Part shown: positions 48,924-57,466 of the stretch, one piece after another
Layout: every line of letters starts with the position of its first letter
How positions within the stretch are numbered: the first letter of the stretch is position 1
DNA from: Desulfogranum marinum
GTDB lineage: Bacteria > Desulfobacterota > Desulfobulbia > Desulfobulbales > Desulfobulbaceae
NCBI RefSeq assembly: GCF_016918565.1
Contig: NZ_JAFFQD010000014.1
Coordinates: 1-64,000 of the forward strand
DNA length: 64,000 bases
Reading direction: 5' to 3'
The notes under the pieces: model-generated
Seen by the model: the letters and a program-made list of their open reading frames with translations, nothing else
What the model was told of the DNA's origin: nothing
Databases searched by the model: none
Made by a program: the position numbers and the translations under genes

Positions 48924-49082
48924 TCATGCCTCTTCGAACTGGTCTTTACCCGCACCACATACAGGACAGGTCCAGTCATCTGGAATATCTTCAAAAGCGG
49001 TTCCGGCTGCAACACCGTTATCAGGATCGCCAACTGCAGGATCATATTCGTAATCACATACAACACATACGTATTTTTTCAT
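48924..49082 (-). CDS. Rubredoxin
   Basis: A 52-residue classical rubredoxin binding one Fe(Cys)4 site. The cysteines are Cys6, Cys9 ([12 protein letters not shown]), Cys39 and Cys42 ([17 protein letters not shown]). The start at 49082 follows AGGTGTAAAACA and gives the standard N-terminus; the longer frame adds non-family residues. Expected partner of desulfoferrodoxin and of the flavodiiron protein, passing electrons in O2 or superoxide reduction. Confidence 0.97.
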   Translation of the reverse strand: MKKYVCVVCDYEYDPAVGDPDNGVAAGTAFEDIPDDWTCPVCGAGKDQFEEA

Positions 49083-49116
49083 TGTTTTACACCTTTTAAT
49101 ATTATCGGGAAGTACT

Positions 49117-49491
49117 TTAGGCTTTCCACAGGCCATGGAGATTACAAAATTCTCTGGCTGTTACCTCTGCTGCATCTACACAAAAGAATGCTTCCGGTGC
49201 ATCGCCCGGATTCAAATTCTGGCGGTAAACCTTTCCGTCAGCAATTAGTTCTATAAATTCAATGTAATGTTTTTCTTCCATAGGGTGAGGTGCGGAACCC
49301 ACAGCTACTTTGTAACCGTCAGCAACTTTTTCAATAACCGGGACATGTTTTTCCTGGGCTGCATCTACGCTGTTTTCCGCCAATAGATCCATACCTTGTC
49401 CGCAGCAAACTAACTCTCCTGCACCGACATGGAGTACTTCAACAATGTTACCGCACAAAGCGCATTTGTATACTTCGTTTTTCTTGGTCAC
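49117..49491 (-). CDS. dfx: Desulfoferrodoxin (superoxide reductase)
   Basis: Reduces superoxide to peroxide without making O2. At 124 residues it is the two-domain class I type. The N-terminal desulforedoxin-like domain has Cys10, Cys13 and the Cys29-Cys30 pair ([15 protein letters not shown]). The SOR domain carries the His/Cys ligands of the blue iron site ([32 protein letters not shown]). Rubredoxin is encoded 34 bp downstream, and the regulator upstream is PerR-like, matching known rbo-rub operons. Confidence 0.97.
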   Translation of the reverse strand: MTKKNEVYKCALCGNIVEVLHVGAGELVCCGQGMDLLAENSVDAAQEKHVPVIEKVADGYKVAVGSAPHPMEEKHYIEFIELIADGKVYRQNLNPGDAPEAFFCVDAAEVTAREFCNLHGLWKA

Positions 49492-49767
49492 GAGTTACCC
49501 TCCTTAGAAGACTCTAAATGTTCATTTGATTCCTCCCAACAGGAGAAACCACAAAATGATACTAAACTATCTTTTTCATTGCATCAAAGAGTATTTTTTA
49601 TCCTCTTTAAAGGACGCACATCTTTGTGCATAATTTAAAATTGACAGTGATATAGTAACGCCCCGGCAATCAATATTAATGCGAATGAGTGTAGCTACTG
49701 TCAATATGTTTTATTTTTCCTGCAGACTACAAAAGAGTAGGTGTGAATAGGGTACCAGAATAAATGC
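49492..49767. promoter_or_regulatory. Control region between the PerR-like gene and desulfoferrodoxin
   Basis: TTGACAGT at 49641-49648 and its exact inverse ACTGTCAA at 49697-49704 form a widely spaced inverted repeat. The second copy gives TTGACA on the minus strand, which could be a -35 for dfx, but its -10 is weak (CATTAA at 17 bp). No exact PerR box is evident here. The remainder is AT-rich without a gene. Confidence 0.4.
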
Positions 49768-50403
49768 TCAGTTAAGAGCGTCTTTTCCTTCCGGTGTTAT
49801 TTCGTATTTACACCGCACAGGACTGGCCACATAGCCCTTTTTTTTCAGGGCGGTTACCTGACAACTGATCTGCTTCGGCTCAAGACTGGTTGCGCCGGCG
49901 ATATCTTTGCTGCCACATGGTTCCGTACTGTTTGCTAAAGCCTCAAGTACTTCCCTTTGTTTGTCACTGAGGACCGTTGGGTTACACGCCATCTTTTTAA
50001 CTCCTTGCTTTTTTTCTATATTTTTGCATTTTGGGCACAACCCGTAAAACTCTATTCTGCACCCTGATATCTCATACCCTTTCCGTTGCGTAGACTGCAC
50101 AGGCTGCAAATTTTTTTTCTCCAACTCTATATTGTCAACCCTATGACATTGCACGCAATAAATATGGTTGTGCTCTGTCAATTCCCAGTCAAAACGTTTT
50201 TGCCGTCCACTTATTTCCAGTTTACGTATCATTCCGGCTGCAGAGAGTATTTCCAGGTTTCGGTAAACAGTTGCCAGACTGATGCGAGGCAATTTTTTTT
50301 TCACCTTTTCATAGAGCTCGTCTGCTGTGGGGTGCGATGTGTTTTTTTTTAATTCAGCAAGAATAATTTCTCGCTGATGGGTCATACGCAGTTTTTGTTC
50401 CAT
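49768..50403 (-). CDS. PerR/Fur-family regulator fused to a second winged helix
   Basis: Residues 1-135 are a Fur/PerR protein: MTHQREIILAELKKNTSHPT, RISLATVYRNLEILSAAGMI, the metal-site HNHIYCVQCHRVDNIE and a second CxxC (YGLCPKC), which hold the structural zinc. The last 75 residues (from MACNPTVLSDKQREVLEALA to YEITPEGKDALN) are a separate winged-helix domain of a small family usually encoded alone. The fusion is in frame with no frameshift sign. The start at 50403 is chosen because the promoter and operator overlap the upstream ATG at 50439. Likely controller of the dfx-rub-flavodiiron genes and of itself. Confidence 0.88.
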   Translation of the reverse strand: MEQKLRMTHQREIILAELKKNTSHPTADELYEKVKKKLPRISLATVYRNLEILSAAGMIRKLEISGRQKRFDWELTEHNHIYCVQCHRVDNIELEKKNLQPVQSTQRKGYEISGCRIEFYGLCPKCKNIEKKQGVKKMACNPTVLSDKQREVLEALANSTEPCGSKDIAGATSLEPKQISCQVTALKKKGYVASPVRCKYEITPEGKDALN

Positions 50404-50438
50404 AGGTGAGAATAACTCCCAATTAATATTTGAGAGCA

Positions 50439-50467
50439 TTTGTACATGGTAATCATTATCAGGTCAA
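50439..50467 (-). promoter_or_regulatory. Promoter with overlapping PerR/Fur-like box for the PerR-like gene
   Basis: On the minus strand, TTGACC (50467-50462), a 17-bp spacer and TACAAA (50444-50439) form a sigma-70-like promoter. The spacer contains TGATAATGATTACCATG, close to the Fur/PerR consensus GATAATGATAATCATTATC. An operator inside the spacer fits autorepression. Confidence 0.6.
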
Positions 50468-50753
50468 TAAAAAAATGGATGTCGAAGCTATCGACATAAG
50501 GCAAGCATGATTTTTTGAAAAATACACAAACTGAACCCAAAAAGTTGGTTCGAAAAGCCTATCTTCAATAAAAATCAGGCACTACCTACATTGACGCATG
50601 TTATTGTTTTGTCTCCGGCGCCTATCGTGTATCAGCGACTTTAATTACCTTTGAAGGCAAGAAAAGTATCATCGTCAACAGTGGAAAAATTGAGGTCGCT
50701 TAAAGCGGTGACAAGAAAATTTACTATAAAAGGTTGGTACTCGGAGGGGAAAA
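50468..50753. other. Intergenic between pal and the PerR-like gene; no gene supported
   Basis: This stretch contains no long minus-strand frame. A plus-strand 152-codon frame (50651-51109) runs antisense to pal and through the terminator, so it is not coding. A MKARKVSS-like peptide at its start has no homology I recognise. Confidence 0.4.
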
Positions 50754-50799
50754 GGAAAGAAGGCCGGCAGATGATTGTAACTCCGCCGGCCTTAAAAAA
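50754..50799 (-). terminator. Terminator after pal
   Basis: AAGGCCGGC (50760-50768) and GCCGGCCTT (50785-50793) form a perfect 9-bp GC-rich stem 22 bp past the pal stop, followed on the minus strand by CTTTCCTTTTCC. A T-run also lies on the opposite side. Confidence 0.85.
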
Positions 50800-50815
50800 G
50801 AAACTATTTTATGGG

Positions 50816-51436
50816 TTACTCGATGATAAAATCATCACGTCGGTTCTGGATATAGTCAGATTCAGTTTGACCAGTGAACAGGGGGCGTTCTTCACCATAG
50901 CTTACCGTTCTAATTCGATACTCTTCAATCCCAAGTTCGATAAGATAATTTTTTGCAACCTGTGCCCGCCGTTCACCGAGAGCAAGATTGTATTCATTGG
51001 TGCCTCTTTCATCGCTGTTACCTTCAATGACCACATTACTTGCCGGATTACTCTTCAGGTAACCGGCATTATGTTCCATCCTCGAAATTTGATCATCACG
51101 GATGATTGATTGGTCAAAATTAAAATAGATAGGCTGCATCTGGATGGAAGAACGGCCGTAGGTCAGTTTATATTCCTCACTGTTTTGGTCGTTGTTGATA
51201 GAAAAACTACCTATGGTTTCTCCGTTGCGACCAGCAGAATCAAGAGACTCTTCACTGGGACCTATTTCCTCGGTAATGGTTCCCTGAGTTGTTGAGTAAT
51301 CAATGGATTTACCTTCCGGCATGTTGGTTTGGGGTTGAGAAGAGTAAGGGTTGATGTTTTTATCGCTGCACCCACCTGCAAAGAGCAGGAGCCCTGTTAC
51401 TGCGCAGGTTATGACCAACCGTGTCGAAGCATTCAT
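50816..51436 (-). CDS. pal: Peptidoglycan-associated lipoprotein (OmpA-type)
   Basis: Outer-membrane lipoprotein that anchors the outer membrane to peptidoglycan in the Tol-Pal system. A signal peptide with lipobox FAGGC (Cys about residue 23) is followed by a disordered polar region (25-95) and an OmpA-like domain with IYFNFDQSIIRDDQ, VVIEGNSDERGTNEYNLALG (the peptidoglycan-binding Asp/Arg) and RRAQVAKNYLIELGI. The length (206) is at the long end. It confirms a Gram-negative envelope. No tol genes are adjacent. Confidence 0.93.
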   Translation of the reverse strand: MNASTRLVITCAVTGLLLFAGGCSDKNINPYSSQPQTNMPEGKSIDYSTTQGTITEEIGPSEESLDSAGRNGETIGSFSINNDQNSEEYKLTYGRSSIQMQPIYFNFDQSIIRDDQISRMEHNAGYLKSNPASNVVIEGNSDERGTNEYNLALGERRAQVAKNYLIELGIEEYRIRTVSYGEERPLFTGQTESDYIQNRRDDFIIE

Positions 51437-51674
51437 ATGATTTCCTCTTTATTGTAGGCAGTTATCAAGAAAGTAACACTAAATGTATACCGGTTTCTCA
51501 TCCTTGACGTCAAGAGAAACCTCTTATTTGCCGGAGAGCTGTTTCTAGACGATTGTTTGCAGCGATGTTTTTATAGATAGAGGTTTTTTTCTGTAACCTT
51601 TTTATTTGCCTGCTGCTCACTTGAATGGTACATGAAAAGAGATTTTAACCACTATTTAGCCAAAGGAGATAACG

Positions 51675-52409
51675 ATGTTGAAAAGATTACTGTTTACCCT
51701 TGTCTGCCTTGCAGTACTGTGTAACTCTGCCTGGGCTCAGAAAACCATTGTGTTTGCAACCGATGCTACCTGGCCTCCAATGGAATTTGTTAATGATAAA
51801 AAAGAAGTTGTCGGATATGCCATTGATTTTATCACAGCAGCAGCTAAAGAGGCTGGATTTACCCCTGTTTTCAAAAATACCGCATGGGATGGAATTTTTG
51901 CAGGCCTTGCTGCAAATAAATATGATGCAGTTGTATCGTCGGTTACCATTACTGACGATCGAAAAAAGGCCATGGATTTTACAGAGCCTTATTTTAGTGT
52001 TCGCCAGGCATTGATCGTTAATAAAAATTCAGATGCTCAAAGTCTTGCCGACTTAAAAGGAAAGAAAGCAGGCGCTCAGATTGGGACGACCGGTTATTTT
52101 GCGATTAAGGCTGTTGAAGGGGTTGAAGCCAAATCCTATGATGAGATCGGTCTGGCAATGGAAGACCTGAATGTTGGCCGTATTGCGGCGGTTGTCTGTG
52201 ATGATCCTGTCGCTGCAAATTATGCGCTTGTACAGTATAAGGACAATTTAAAAATTGCCGCTGTAATGCAAACAGGTGATGTTGAAAATTATGGAGTAGC
52301 TGTTAAAAAGGGTAGCAAGGAACTTATTGACCTGCTGAACAAAGGTATCAGCGCTGTTAAGGCAAAGGGGCTTGACCTTGAATTGAAGAAAAAGTGGATT
52401 GGTCAGTAA
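51675..52409 (+). CDS. Periplasmic polar amino-acid-binding protein
   Basis: Substrate-binding component of an ABC importer, 244 residues, family 3. The signal peptide ends at AWAQ (about residue 21). Conserved parts are ATWPPMEFVNDKKEVVGYAI, WDGIFAGLAANKYDAVVSSV, TDDRKKAMDFTEPYF and LKGKKAGAQIGTTGYFA; an Arg in the DDRKKAMDF segment usually grips the alpha-carboxylate of the ligand. It is followed by a terminator and then the permease and ATPase. A strong SD (AAAGGAGATAACG) and the terminator suggest higher expression than the rest. Confidence 0.92.
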   Translation: MLKRLLFTLVCLAVLCNSAWAQKTIVFATDATWPPMEFVNDKKEVVGYAIDFITAAAKEAGFTPVFKNTAWDGIFAGLAANKYDAVVSSVTITDDRKKAMDFTEPYFSVRQALIVNKNSDAQSLADLKGKKAGAQIGTTGYFAIKAVEGVEAKSYDEIGLAMEDLNVGRIAAVVCDDPVAANYALVQYKDNLKIAAVMQTGDVENYGVAVKKGSKELIDLLNKGISAVKAKGLDLELKKKWIGQ

Positions 52410-52424
52410 TTTCGGGTTAAATGT

Positions 52425-52455
52425 GTAGCCGGGCTTTTTAGCCCGGCTTTTTTTT
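52425..52455 (+). terminator. Terminator/attenuator between binding protein and permease genes
   Basis: AGCCGGGC, loop TTTTT region, GCCCGGCT and eight T residues make a strong terminator directly after the binding-protein gene. Partial read-through would lower permease and ATPase relative to the binding protein. Confidence 0.9.
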
Positions 52456-52563
52456 ATCTTGATGGCATCATTCAAACTTTAAGGTGTAGAACAACGCTGG
52501 TGAGACTGAGCCGTCTTTTCGATGATGGGATGTAAATGTAACCATCGAACTTGTGTGAAAAAT

Positions 52564-53352
52564 ATGTCTGATCAGGAAACAACTAAGATAGAAATAGGCG
52601 ACGGGGCAGCGATTCCCAGCCCGGAAGACAGGGGCCTTGTTTCGGCATGGTGGATTGCCCTTCTAGGTACAGTGTCGTTGTTGATTATTCTGCCGCTGGT
52701 AAAACCGGATCCCTATTTGAGAATTCTCAAATTTGTTCCAGATGGTATTTTAGTCACTTTTAAGGTGACGGTTTTTTCAATTTTACTGGCCATTGTAATC
52801 GGATTGTTAACCGGCTTGGGAAGGATTTCAAAAAACCGTTTGATTAATATGGCCGCCTCACTCTACGTAGAGGTGGTACGCGGCATTCCTCTTTTAGTAC
52901 AGCTTTTTTATATCTATTTTGCCCTGGGACGTATAGTCAGGGTTCCCGATATTGTTGCCGCGATCGTGGCCATGGCTTTCTGTTATGGTGCCTATATGGG
53001 CGAAGTTTTTCGTGCCGGAATTAAGTCCATAGATTTTGGTCAAACTGAGGCATCGCTCTCCCTTGGGTTTAATCAGCGGCAGACTATGGCCTATGTTATC
53101 CTTCCTCAGGCATGGAGAACCATATTACCCCCTGTCGGTAACGAGTTTATAGCTCTTTTAAAAGACACATCCCTGGTTTCCATCCTTGCTGTTTCAGATA
53201 TCTTACGACGTGGTCGAGAATTTGCCGCAGAAAGTTTCAATTATTTCGAAACATATACAATGATAGCCCTTATTTATCTGTTGATCACCCTGGTTCTTTC
53301 CAAACTTATCAGTATCATGGAGCATCGATTAAGCCATTATGAACGCCGTTGA
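52564..53352 (+). CDS. Amino-acid ABC transporter permease
   Basis: Inner-membrane permease, about 262 residues from the ATG at 52564 (an earlier in-frame ATG at 52522 would add 14 residues; neither has a clear SD). It has a polar N-terminus, then five or six membrane segments (for example [52 protein letters not shown]) and the EAA loop ([20 protein letters not shown]) that docks with the ATPase. HisM/GlnP type. It overlaps the ATPase gene by 14 bp. Confidence 0.93.
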   Translation: MSDQETTKIEIGDGAAIPSPEDRGLVSAWWIALLGTVSLLIILPLVKPDPYLRILKFVPDGILVTFKVTVFSILLAIVIGLLTGLGRISKNRLINMAASLYVEVVRGIPLLVQLFYIYFALGRIVRVPDIVAAIVAMAFCYGAYMGEVFRAGIKSIDFGQTEASLSLGFNQRQTMAYVILPQAWRTILPPVGNEFIALLKDTSLVSILAVSDILRRGREFAAESFNYFETYTMIALIYLLITLVLSKLISIMEHRLSHYERR

Positions 53353-54079
53353 CCCCATTATTAAAATTGAACATGTCAATAAGTACTTTGGTACCTTCAA
53401 GGCACTTGACGATGTTAGTTTGAATGTTAACACCGGTGAAAAGGTTGTAGTTCTCGGCCCTTCAGGATCGGGAAAGTCGACCTTGCTTCGTTCGATCAAC
53501 CGCCTTGAGACCATCAACTCCGGAACAATTTCCATAAACGGCCGAGATATCAACAGTCCAACAGAAGATATAAACCGGGTCAGGATGGAATTGGGAATGG
53601 TTTTTCAGAGTTTCAATTTGTTTCGTCACAAAACCGTTCTTGAAAACTTGACCCTTGCACCGATAAAGCTCAAAAAAATGCCCAAAAAAGAGGCTGAAAA
53701 ATTGGGTATGAGCCTTTTGGAAAAGGTTGATATTCCAGAACGGGCAAACCATTACCCTATCCAGCTTTCGGGTGGGCAGCAGCAAAGGGTGGCAATTGCC
53801 CGCGCCTTGGCCATGGAACCTAAGATCATGCTTTTTGATGAGCCAACGTCAGCGCTTGATCCGGAAATGATAAACGAGGTGTTGGATGTTATGATTGCCC
53901 TGGCCCGTGAAGGGATGACCATGGTCGTGGTGACGCATGAAATGGGGTTTGCACGCGAGGTGGCTGATCATGTTGTGTTTATGGACCAGGGGGCTGTAGT
54001 CGAAAAGTCCACCCCAGAGGTGTTTTTCAACCAGCCTCAACATCAGCGCAGCAAAATGTTTCTTGAGCAGATCTTGTAG
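53339..54079 (+). CDS. Amino-acid ABC transporter ATP-binding protein
   Basis: GlnQ/HisP-type ATPase of 246 residues that powers the importer. Walker A ([19 protein letters not shown]), Q-loop ([18 protein letters not shown]), signature ([20 protein letters not shown]), Walker B ([15 protein letters not shown]) and the switch His ([16 protein letters not shown]) are all intact. With the two preceding genes it is a complete polar amino-acid importer; the substrate is unknown. Confidence 0.96.
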   Translation: MNAVDPIIKIEHVNKYFGTFKALDDVSLNVNTGEKVVVLGPSGSGKSTLLRSINRLETINSGTISINGRDINSPTEDINRVRMELGMVFQSFNLFRHKTVLENLTLAPIKLKKMPKKEAEKLGMSLLEKVDIPERANHYPIQLSGGQQQRVAIARALAMEPKIMLFDEPTSALDPEMINEVLDVMIALAREGMTMVVVTHEMGFAREVADHVVFMDQGAVVEKSTPEVFFNQPQHQRSKMFLEQIL

Positions 54080-54091
54080 GGAGCCTCGAAA

Positions 54092-54556
54092 ATGGTCGGT
54101 GATGTTAAGCAGGGGAGTATCGCTACGGAAAACATGGTGGCCATTACCCCTTCCCTTGCTATTCCTTTGCGCGAACTGGAGTTTCGTTTTTCACGTTCCG
54201 GCGGGCCGGGGGGACAGAACGTCAATAAGGTCAACAGTAAGGTGACTCTCTTTTTTAATATTTCACAGTCTCAGTCGCTCTCCAGCAGTCAGAAGTCCCT
54301 TTTGTCTTTCCGACTGGCATCGCGCATTTCTCAACAAGGCGTTTTGCAGCTTGCTGCCAGTGAACACCGGACCCAGAAGGCCAACAAGGACGCGGTGATC
54401 CTACGGTTTGCCGGTCTTCTCAGACAGGCGTTGGTTGTTCAGAAACCGCGCAAAAAAACAAAACCCAGCCGTGGTTCCAAGGAGCGCCGCATTACATCCA
54501 AAAAAAAACGGGCGGTTGTCAAACAACAACGGCGGAAGGTTAACAGCTCCTCCTAG
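54092..54556 (+). CDS. arfB: ArfB-type peptidyl-tRNA hydrolase (ribosome rescue)
   Basis: Releases stalled ribosomes on non-stop mRNA. The catalytic GGQ is in RSGGPGGQNVNKVNSKVTLF, followed by the SEHRTQKANKDAVI segment and a very basic tail (KKTKPSRGSKERRITSKKKR) that enters the mRNA channel. Length is up to 154 residues from the ATG with SD GGGAG; a later ATG at 54134 would match the usual N-terminus better. It sits 13 bp after the ABC ATPase gene. Confidence 0.92.
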   Translation: MVGDVKQGSIATENMVAITPSLAIPLRELEFRFSRSGGPGGQNVNKVNSKVTLFFNISQSQSLSSSQKSLLSFRLASRISQQGVLQLAASEHRTQKANKDAVILRFAGLLRQALVVQKPRKKTKPSRGSKERRITSKKKRAVVKQQRRKVNSSS

Positions 54557-54649
54557 CTTTTTTTAACGCTGTAGACATAAAAAAAGGGTAGTCGTAAAGC
54601 TTTTTTGCCCTCTCCAATCTTTCCTCTTTTAGCACGATGGAGTGACTCT

Positions 54650-54994
54650 ATGCATCGTCTCAATGAATCAGACCTGCAGCATTATCAACAGGTTGCACCT
54701 GGTGTTTTTTTGCGAACCCTACAAGCAGGAAAAAATACGCATATGGTGGCTTTTCGTTTGTTAGCCGGCAAAAAAATTCCCTCCCATTCCCATCCTCATG
54801 AACAATGCGGTTATCTCGTCAGTGGCAGGGTAGCGATGGAGCGTGCTGATCGGGAGCTTGAAAATTTTGGCCCTGGCGATAGTTGGGTCATACCCGGTGA
54901 TGTAGCACACGGGGTTGAGGTGATGGAAGATGCCCTGGTCATTGAAGTCTTCTCGCCGGTCAGAGAGGATTACCTTGCACTCGACGACCAATAA
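54650..54994 (+). CDS. Small cupin-domain protein
   Basis: A 114-residue single cupin barrel. The first metal motif is IPSHSHPHEQCGYLVSG (His-x-His-x4-Glu) and the second is WVIPGDVAHGVEVMED, so a mononuclear metal site is likely. Members are sugar-binding, dioxygenase-like or regulatory, and the substrate is unknown. The start at 54650 follows GGAGTGACTCT; the longer frame is not supported. Stand-alone gene. Confidence 0.85.
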   Translation: MHRLNESDLQHYQQVAPGVFLRTLQAGKNTHMVAFRLLAGKKIPSHSHPHEQCGYLVSGRVAMERADRELENFGPGDSWVIPGDVAHGVEVMEDALVIEVFSPVREDYLALDDQ

Positions 54995-55038
54995 AACCGT
55001 CTTTTCCTACTCCCTCCCTTTTTGGTTTTAAAACCACT

Positions 55039-55731
55039 TCAAACCAAGGTTGCCAGCAGGGGAGTCCAGTTTATAGACTGGGTTTCCCCTGTGTCCGGCA
55101 TGATTATCACTGGAGAATCCATACCGTATTCCTTAAGCGCTCTACGACACTCATTTAAGCTGTCCTGCACGATTGCGGGGGTACTTGGGTTGTGGAGGTT
55201 GTATACAAGGCCCAAGAGCTGAATTTGACGGTTTTTTATGGCTTCTAGGCTTAATCGTGTATGATTGATCGACCCCAGCTTGGAAGAAGTGACAAGAACC
55301 AGGGGGTATTTTTTTTCCTTCAGGTAGTCCAAAAGGAGCAACTCACTACTCAGGGGTACCAATAAACCACCTGCGCCTTCAACCAAAAGCCACTCGTATT
55401 CATTTTGTAGAACTTGGGTTGCCTGATCGAGTACTTCGGCTTCAATGGTTTTTTTTGCCTGCTTGGCTGCCAGCTTTGGAGAAGCCGGTAGCGGAAAGAG
55501 ATAGGGGCAGGTTATTCCTTGTTCATCATGTTTGGTTAAAGGAATACCCATGAGTTTTCGGTGAAGCAGAATGTCATCGGACTGATTGGTACACCCTGTC
55601 TGCACTAGTTTGAGAGTGGTCACCTTTTTTTTCCGGAGGTGCAGGTGCCTTGCAATAAGGCCTGTAACCACCGACTTTCCAACATCCGTATCTATGCCGA
55701 CTATGGCAAGTGTTTTTGCGTGTCCATCCAT
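55039..55731 (-). CDS. bioD: Dethiobiotin synthetase
   Basis: Closes the ureido ring of dethiobiotin from DAPA, CO2 and ATP. The 230-residue protein has the P-loop GIDTDVGKSVVTGL (residues 13-26), KLVQTGCT with the catalytic Lys, and LLVEGAGGLLVPLSSELLLL. It lies downstream of bioC with a 319-bp gap. bioA, bioB and bioF are not in the window. Confidence 0.94.
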   Translation of the reverse strand: MDGHAKTLAIVGIDTDVGKSVVTGLIARHLHLRKKKVTTLKLVQTGCTNQSDDILLHRKLMGIPLTKHDEQGITCPYLFPLPASPKLAAKQAKKTIEAEVLDQATQVLQNEYEWLLVEGAGGLLVPLSSELLLLDYLKEKKYPLVLVTSSKLGSINHTRLSLEAIKNRQIQLLGLVYNLHNPSTPAIVQDSLNECRRALKEYGMDSPVIIMPDTGETQSINWTPLLATLV

Positions 55732-56050
55732 AATTCTATCTCCACAATACGCTGCGCCGGAGGCGTTTAGAGAAAATTTAAAAAAATACTGTTATTTCTG
55801 CACCTAAAGGGTCGCACTCCATGAACCAACAACCTAGATTCAGTATGCTCAAATAAGTTAGGGCACCGGTCCGCAGCTCAGGCGAGCATCAAAAATCCTT
55901 GAAATTGGGGGGAGATGCTTGCTTTAAGGGCAGGAAAGGGTGAGCAGGCTTTACAACCGAGGAAGCGTCCTGAAGAGGTAGATAAAAAGAAAATTGTAGG
56001 TCTCCTGGATGCTTCTTATCGTGTTTTTTAGCTGCAGGGCAATCCGGTAC
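55732..56050. other. Gap between bioC and bioD; no promoter assigned
   Basis: The 319-bp gap is GC-richer than most intergenic regions here. A plus-strand 38-codon frame at 55915-56031 is described separately. I see no convincing minus-strand promoter for bioD, which may be read from the bioC transcript. Confidence 0.4.
55915..56031 (+). CDS. Possible 38-residue protein, doubtful
   Basis: ATG at 55915 directly after GGGGGGAG opens a frame (MLALRAGKGEQALQPRKRP and on to GLLDASYRVF) antisense to the bio genes' direction. The SD spacing is too short and I know no homologue. It may be a relic of a gene formerly between bioC and bioD. Confidence 0.2.
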   Translation: MLALRAGKGEQALQPRKRPEEVDKKKIVGLLDASYRVF

Positions 56051-56845
56051 TCACCCCTTTGGTTGTGCGATAAAATACATGGGGTGGTAGGTCAGTCTGA
56101 CACCTTGGTCGCCTTTGAAACGCTGTGCATACTCCTTACTGAACAAGTTCAGCTTCTTTCGGGTCCACGCTTTGGTACCGATGGCATTGACGCCTGTCTG
56201 TCGCAGATGCTGAAGTGTTGCCAGAGGAGTGCTGAACCAGAGGGTTTCGAGATTGTGATCAGATTCGATAACCGTAAATTGTTGCTCTGTTGTATGGAGC
56301 AGGGAGTTGAAGTCCTGATATGGGAGACCTATTCCGGTTATTGTTCGTATTTCTTTGAGATTTTCTGCGCCATAAATGGAATAAGCTAGCACCCCTTGCG
56401 GGGTGAGAAGATCGTGGAGCTTATTAAATAACCGAGGAAGATCATGGATCCAGTGAAAGGTGGAAGAGGATATGATCAGATCGAATTTCCGGGCAAAGGT
56501 GAGTTGTTCTATGTCGCCTGCAACAAAAGTCGACCTACCGGAGAGAGAGCGGGTTTTTTCCTCAATATAAGGTTGAAAAGAAGACACCAGGTCTGATGCC
56601 GTAAAATGCTGCATATCAGGAAACCGTTTGACCAGCTTTGCAGTAAGTAGTCCGGTGCAACAACCAATTTCCAACACTGACAATGGTTCCTGCATAAGCG
56701 AGTCGTCGAGCATTGCAAGTAACTTCTCGGCTACCACATGCTGAATATCAGCCTGTTGTTCGTAGGTATGAGCAGCCTTGGAAAAGCGCTGTTCAATAAG
56801 ACGTTTATCTGGAATCATCGTTGGCTGTAAAGTTTGTGAGTGCAT
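56051..56845 (-). CDS. bioC: Malonyl-ACP O-methyltransferase
   Basis: Methylates malonyl-ACP to start pimeloyl synthesis for biotin. It is 264 residues of class I SAM-methyltransferase fold: the N-terminal RFSKAAHTYEQQADIQHVVA, motif I VLEIGCCTGLLTAKLV, the segment FDLIISSSTFHWIHDLPRLF and FSTYGAENLKEI-like IYGAENLKEIRTITG, all typical of BioC. It is upstream of bioD on the same strand. Confidence 0.92.
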   Translation of the reverse strand: MHSQTLQPTMIPDKRLIEQRFSKAAHTYEQQADIQHVVAEKLLAMLDDSLMQEPLSVLEIGCCTGLLTAKLVKRFPDMQHFTASDLVSSFQPYIEEKTRSLSGRSTFVAGDIEQLTFARKFDLIISSSTFHWIHDLPRLFNKLHDLLTPQGVLAYSIYGAENLKEIRTITGIGLPYQDFNSLLHTTEQQFTVIESDHNLETLWFSTPLATLQHLRQTGVNAIGTKAWTRKKLNLFSKEYAQRFKGDQGVRLTYHPMYFIAQPKG

Positions 56846-56978
56846 AAAGGGAACAGACTATAACCGATGCACCACAATTGTGAAACCATGAACATGGTTG
56901 AACCGGAGTCCCCCGTCAAGCTGTTGGGGGCACCTCTTTGCCTGCGAAAAGAGCCTGTTTATTTGAAAAATAAAGGCG

Positions 56979-57443
56979 TTAAAAACCCCACAACAGGCTT
57001 CGTTTTACCCAGCCATTGACACCTTTGTCGTGTTCGAGGTGGACCCAGCCGCTTTTTTGTTCAATTGTTTTAAAAACGACTCCGTAATAGGCCTTGGCTA
57101 CGATGCGGTTATTTGTACCTGGACCGCTACGCACGTTGATTCTTTTTTTTGTTTTTTTATTCACCTTGACAATCATGTGTTGTTTGCGGCTTGTCACGTT
57201 ACGATGTACCCAGCCAATGGTGCCTTCAAAATCCTGCACCCTGTACCAACTTCCTTGCTTGCGAAGTACTTTCAATGGAAAACCGGATCCCAGTTTCCAT
57301 AGGACTTTGTATTTTGTCCCAGGGCCTGAGCGCATATTTATGTCATCGCCCTTGATGGAAACCATTTCGGCAAGGGCTACCGAGCTTGAGGTAAAAACAA
57401 AACTAAAGAAAACCAGAAAAATGAGAGCGTATTTGTATTTCAT
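56979..57443 (-). CDS. Periplasmic protein with two bacterial SH3 domains
   Basis: A 154-residue exported protein. The signal peptide (residues 1-26) ends at ALAE. Two SH3b domains follow, each starting with the INMRSGPGTKYKVL or INVRSGPGTNNRIV motif, then WYRVQDFEGTIGWVHRN and WVHLEHDKGVNGWVKRS. SH3b domains commonly bind peptidoglycan or its peptides. No catalytic domain is present. It lies just downstream of the membrane ferredoxin gene by 23 bp. Confidence 0.9.
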   Translation of the reverse strand: MKYKYALIFLVFFSFVFTSSSVALAEMVSIKGDDINMRSGPGTKYKVLWKLGSGFPLKVLRKQGSWYRVQDFEGTIGWVHRNVTSRKQHMIVKVNKKTKKRINVRSGPGTNNRIVAKAYYGVVFKTIEQKSGWVHLEHDKGVNGWVKRSLLWGF

Positions 57444-57466
57444 GAAGAGCAGATTGTCTGTCAGTG

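Noticed and set aside
50651-51109. Plus-strand 152-codon frame antisense to pal
   Set aside because: Runs through the pal terminator and into pal on the opposite strand; no recognisable product.
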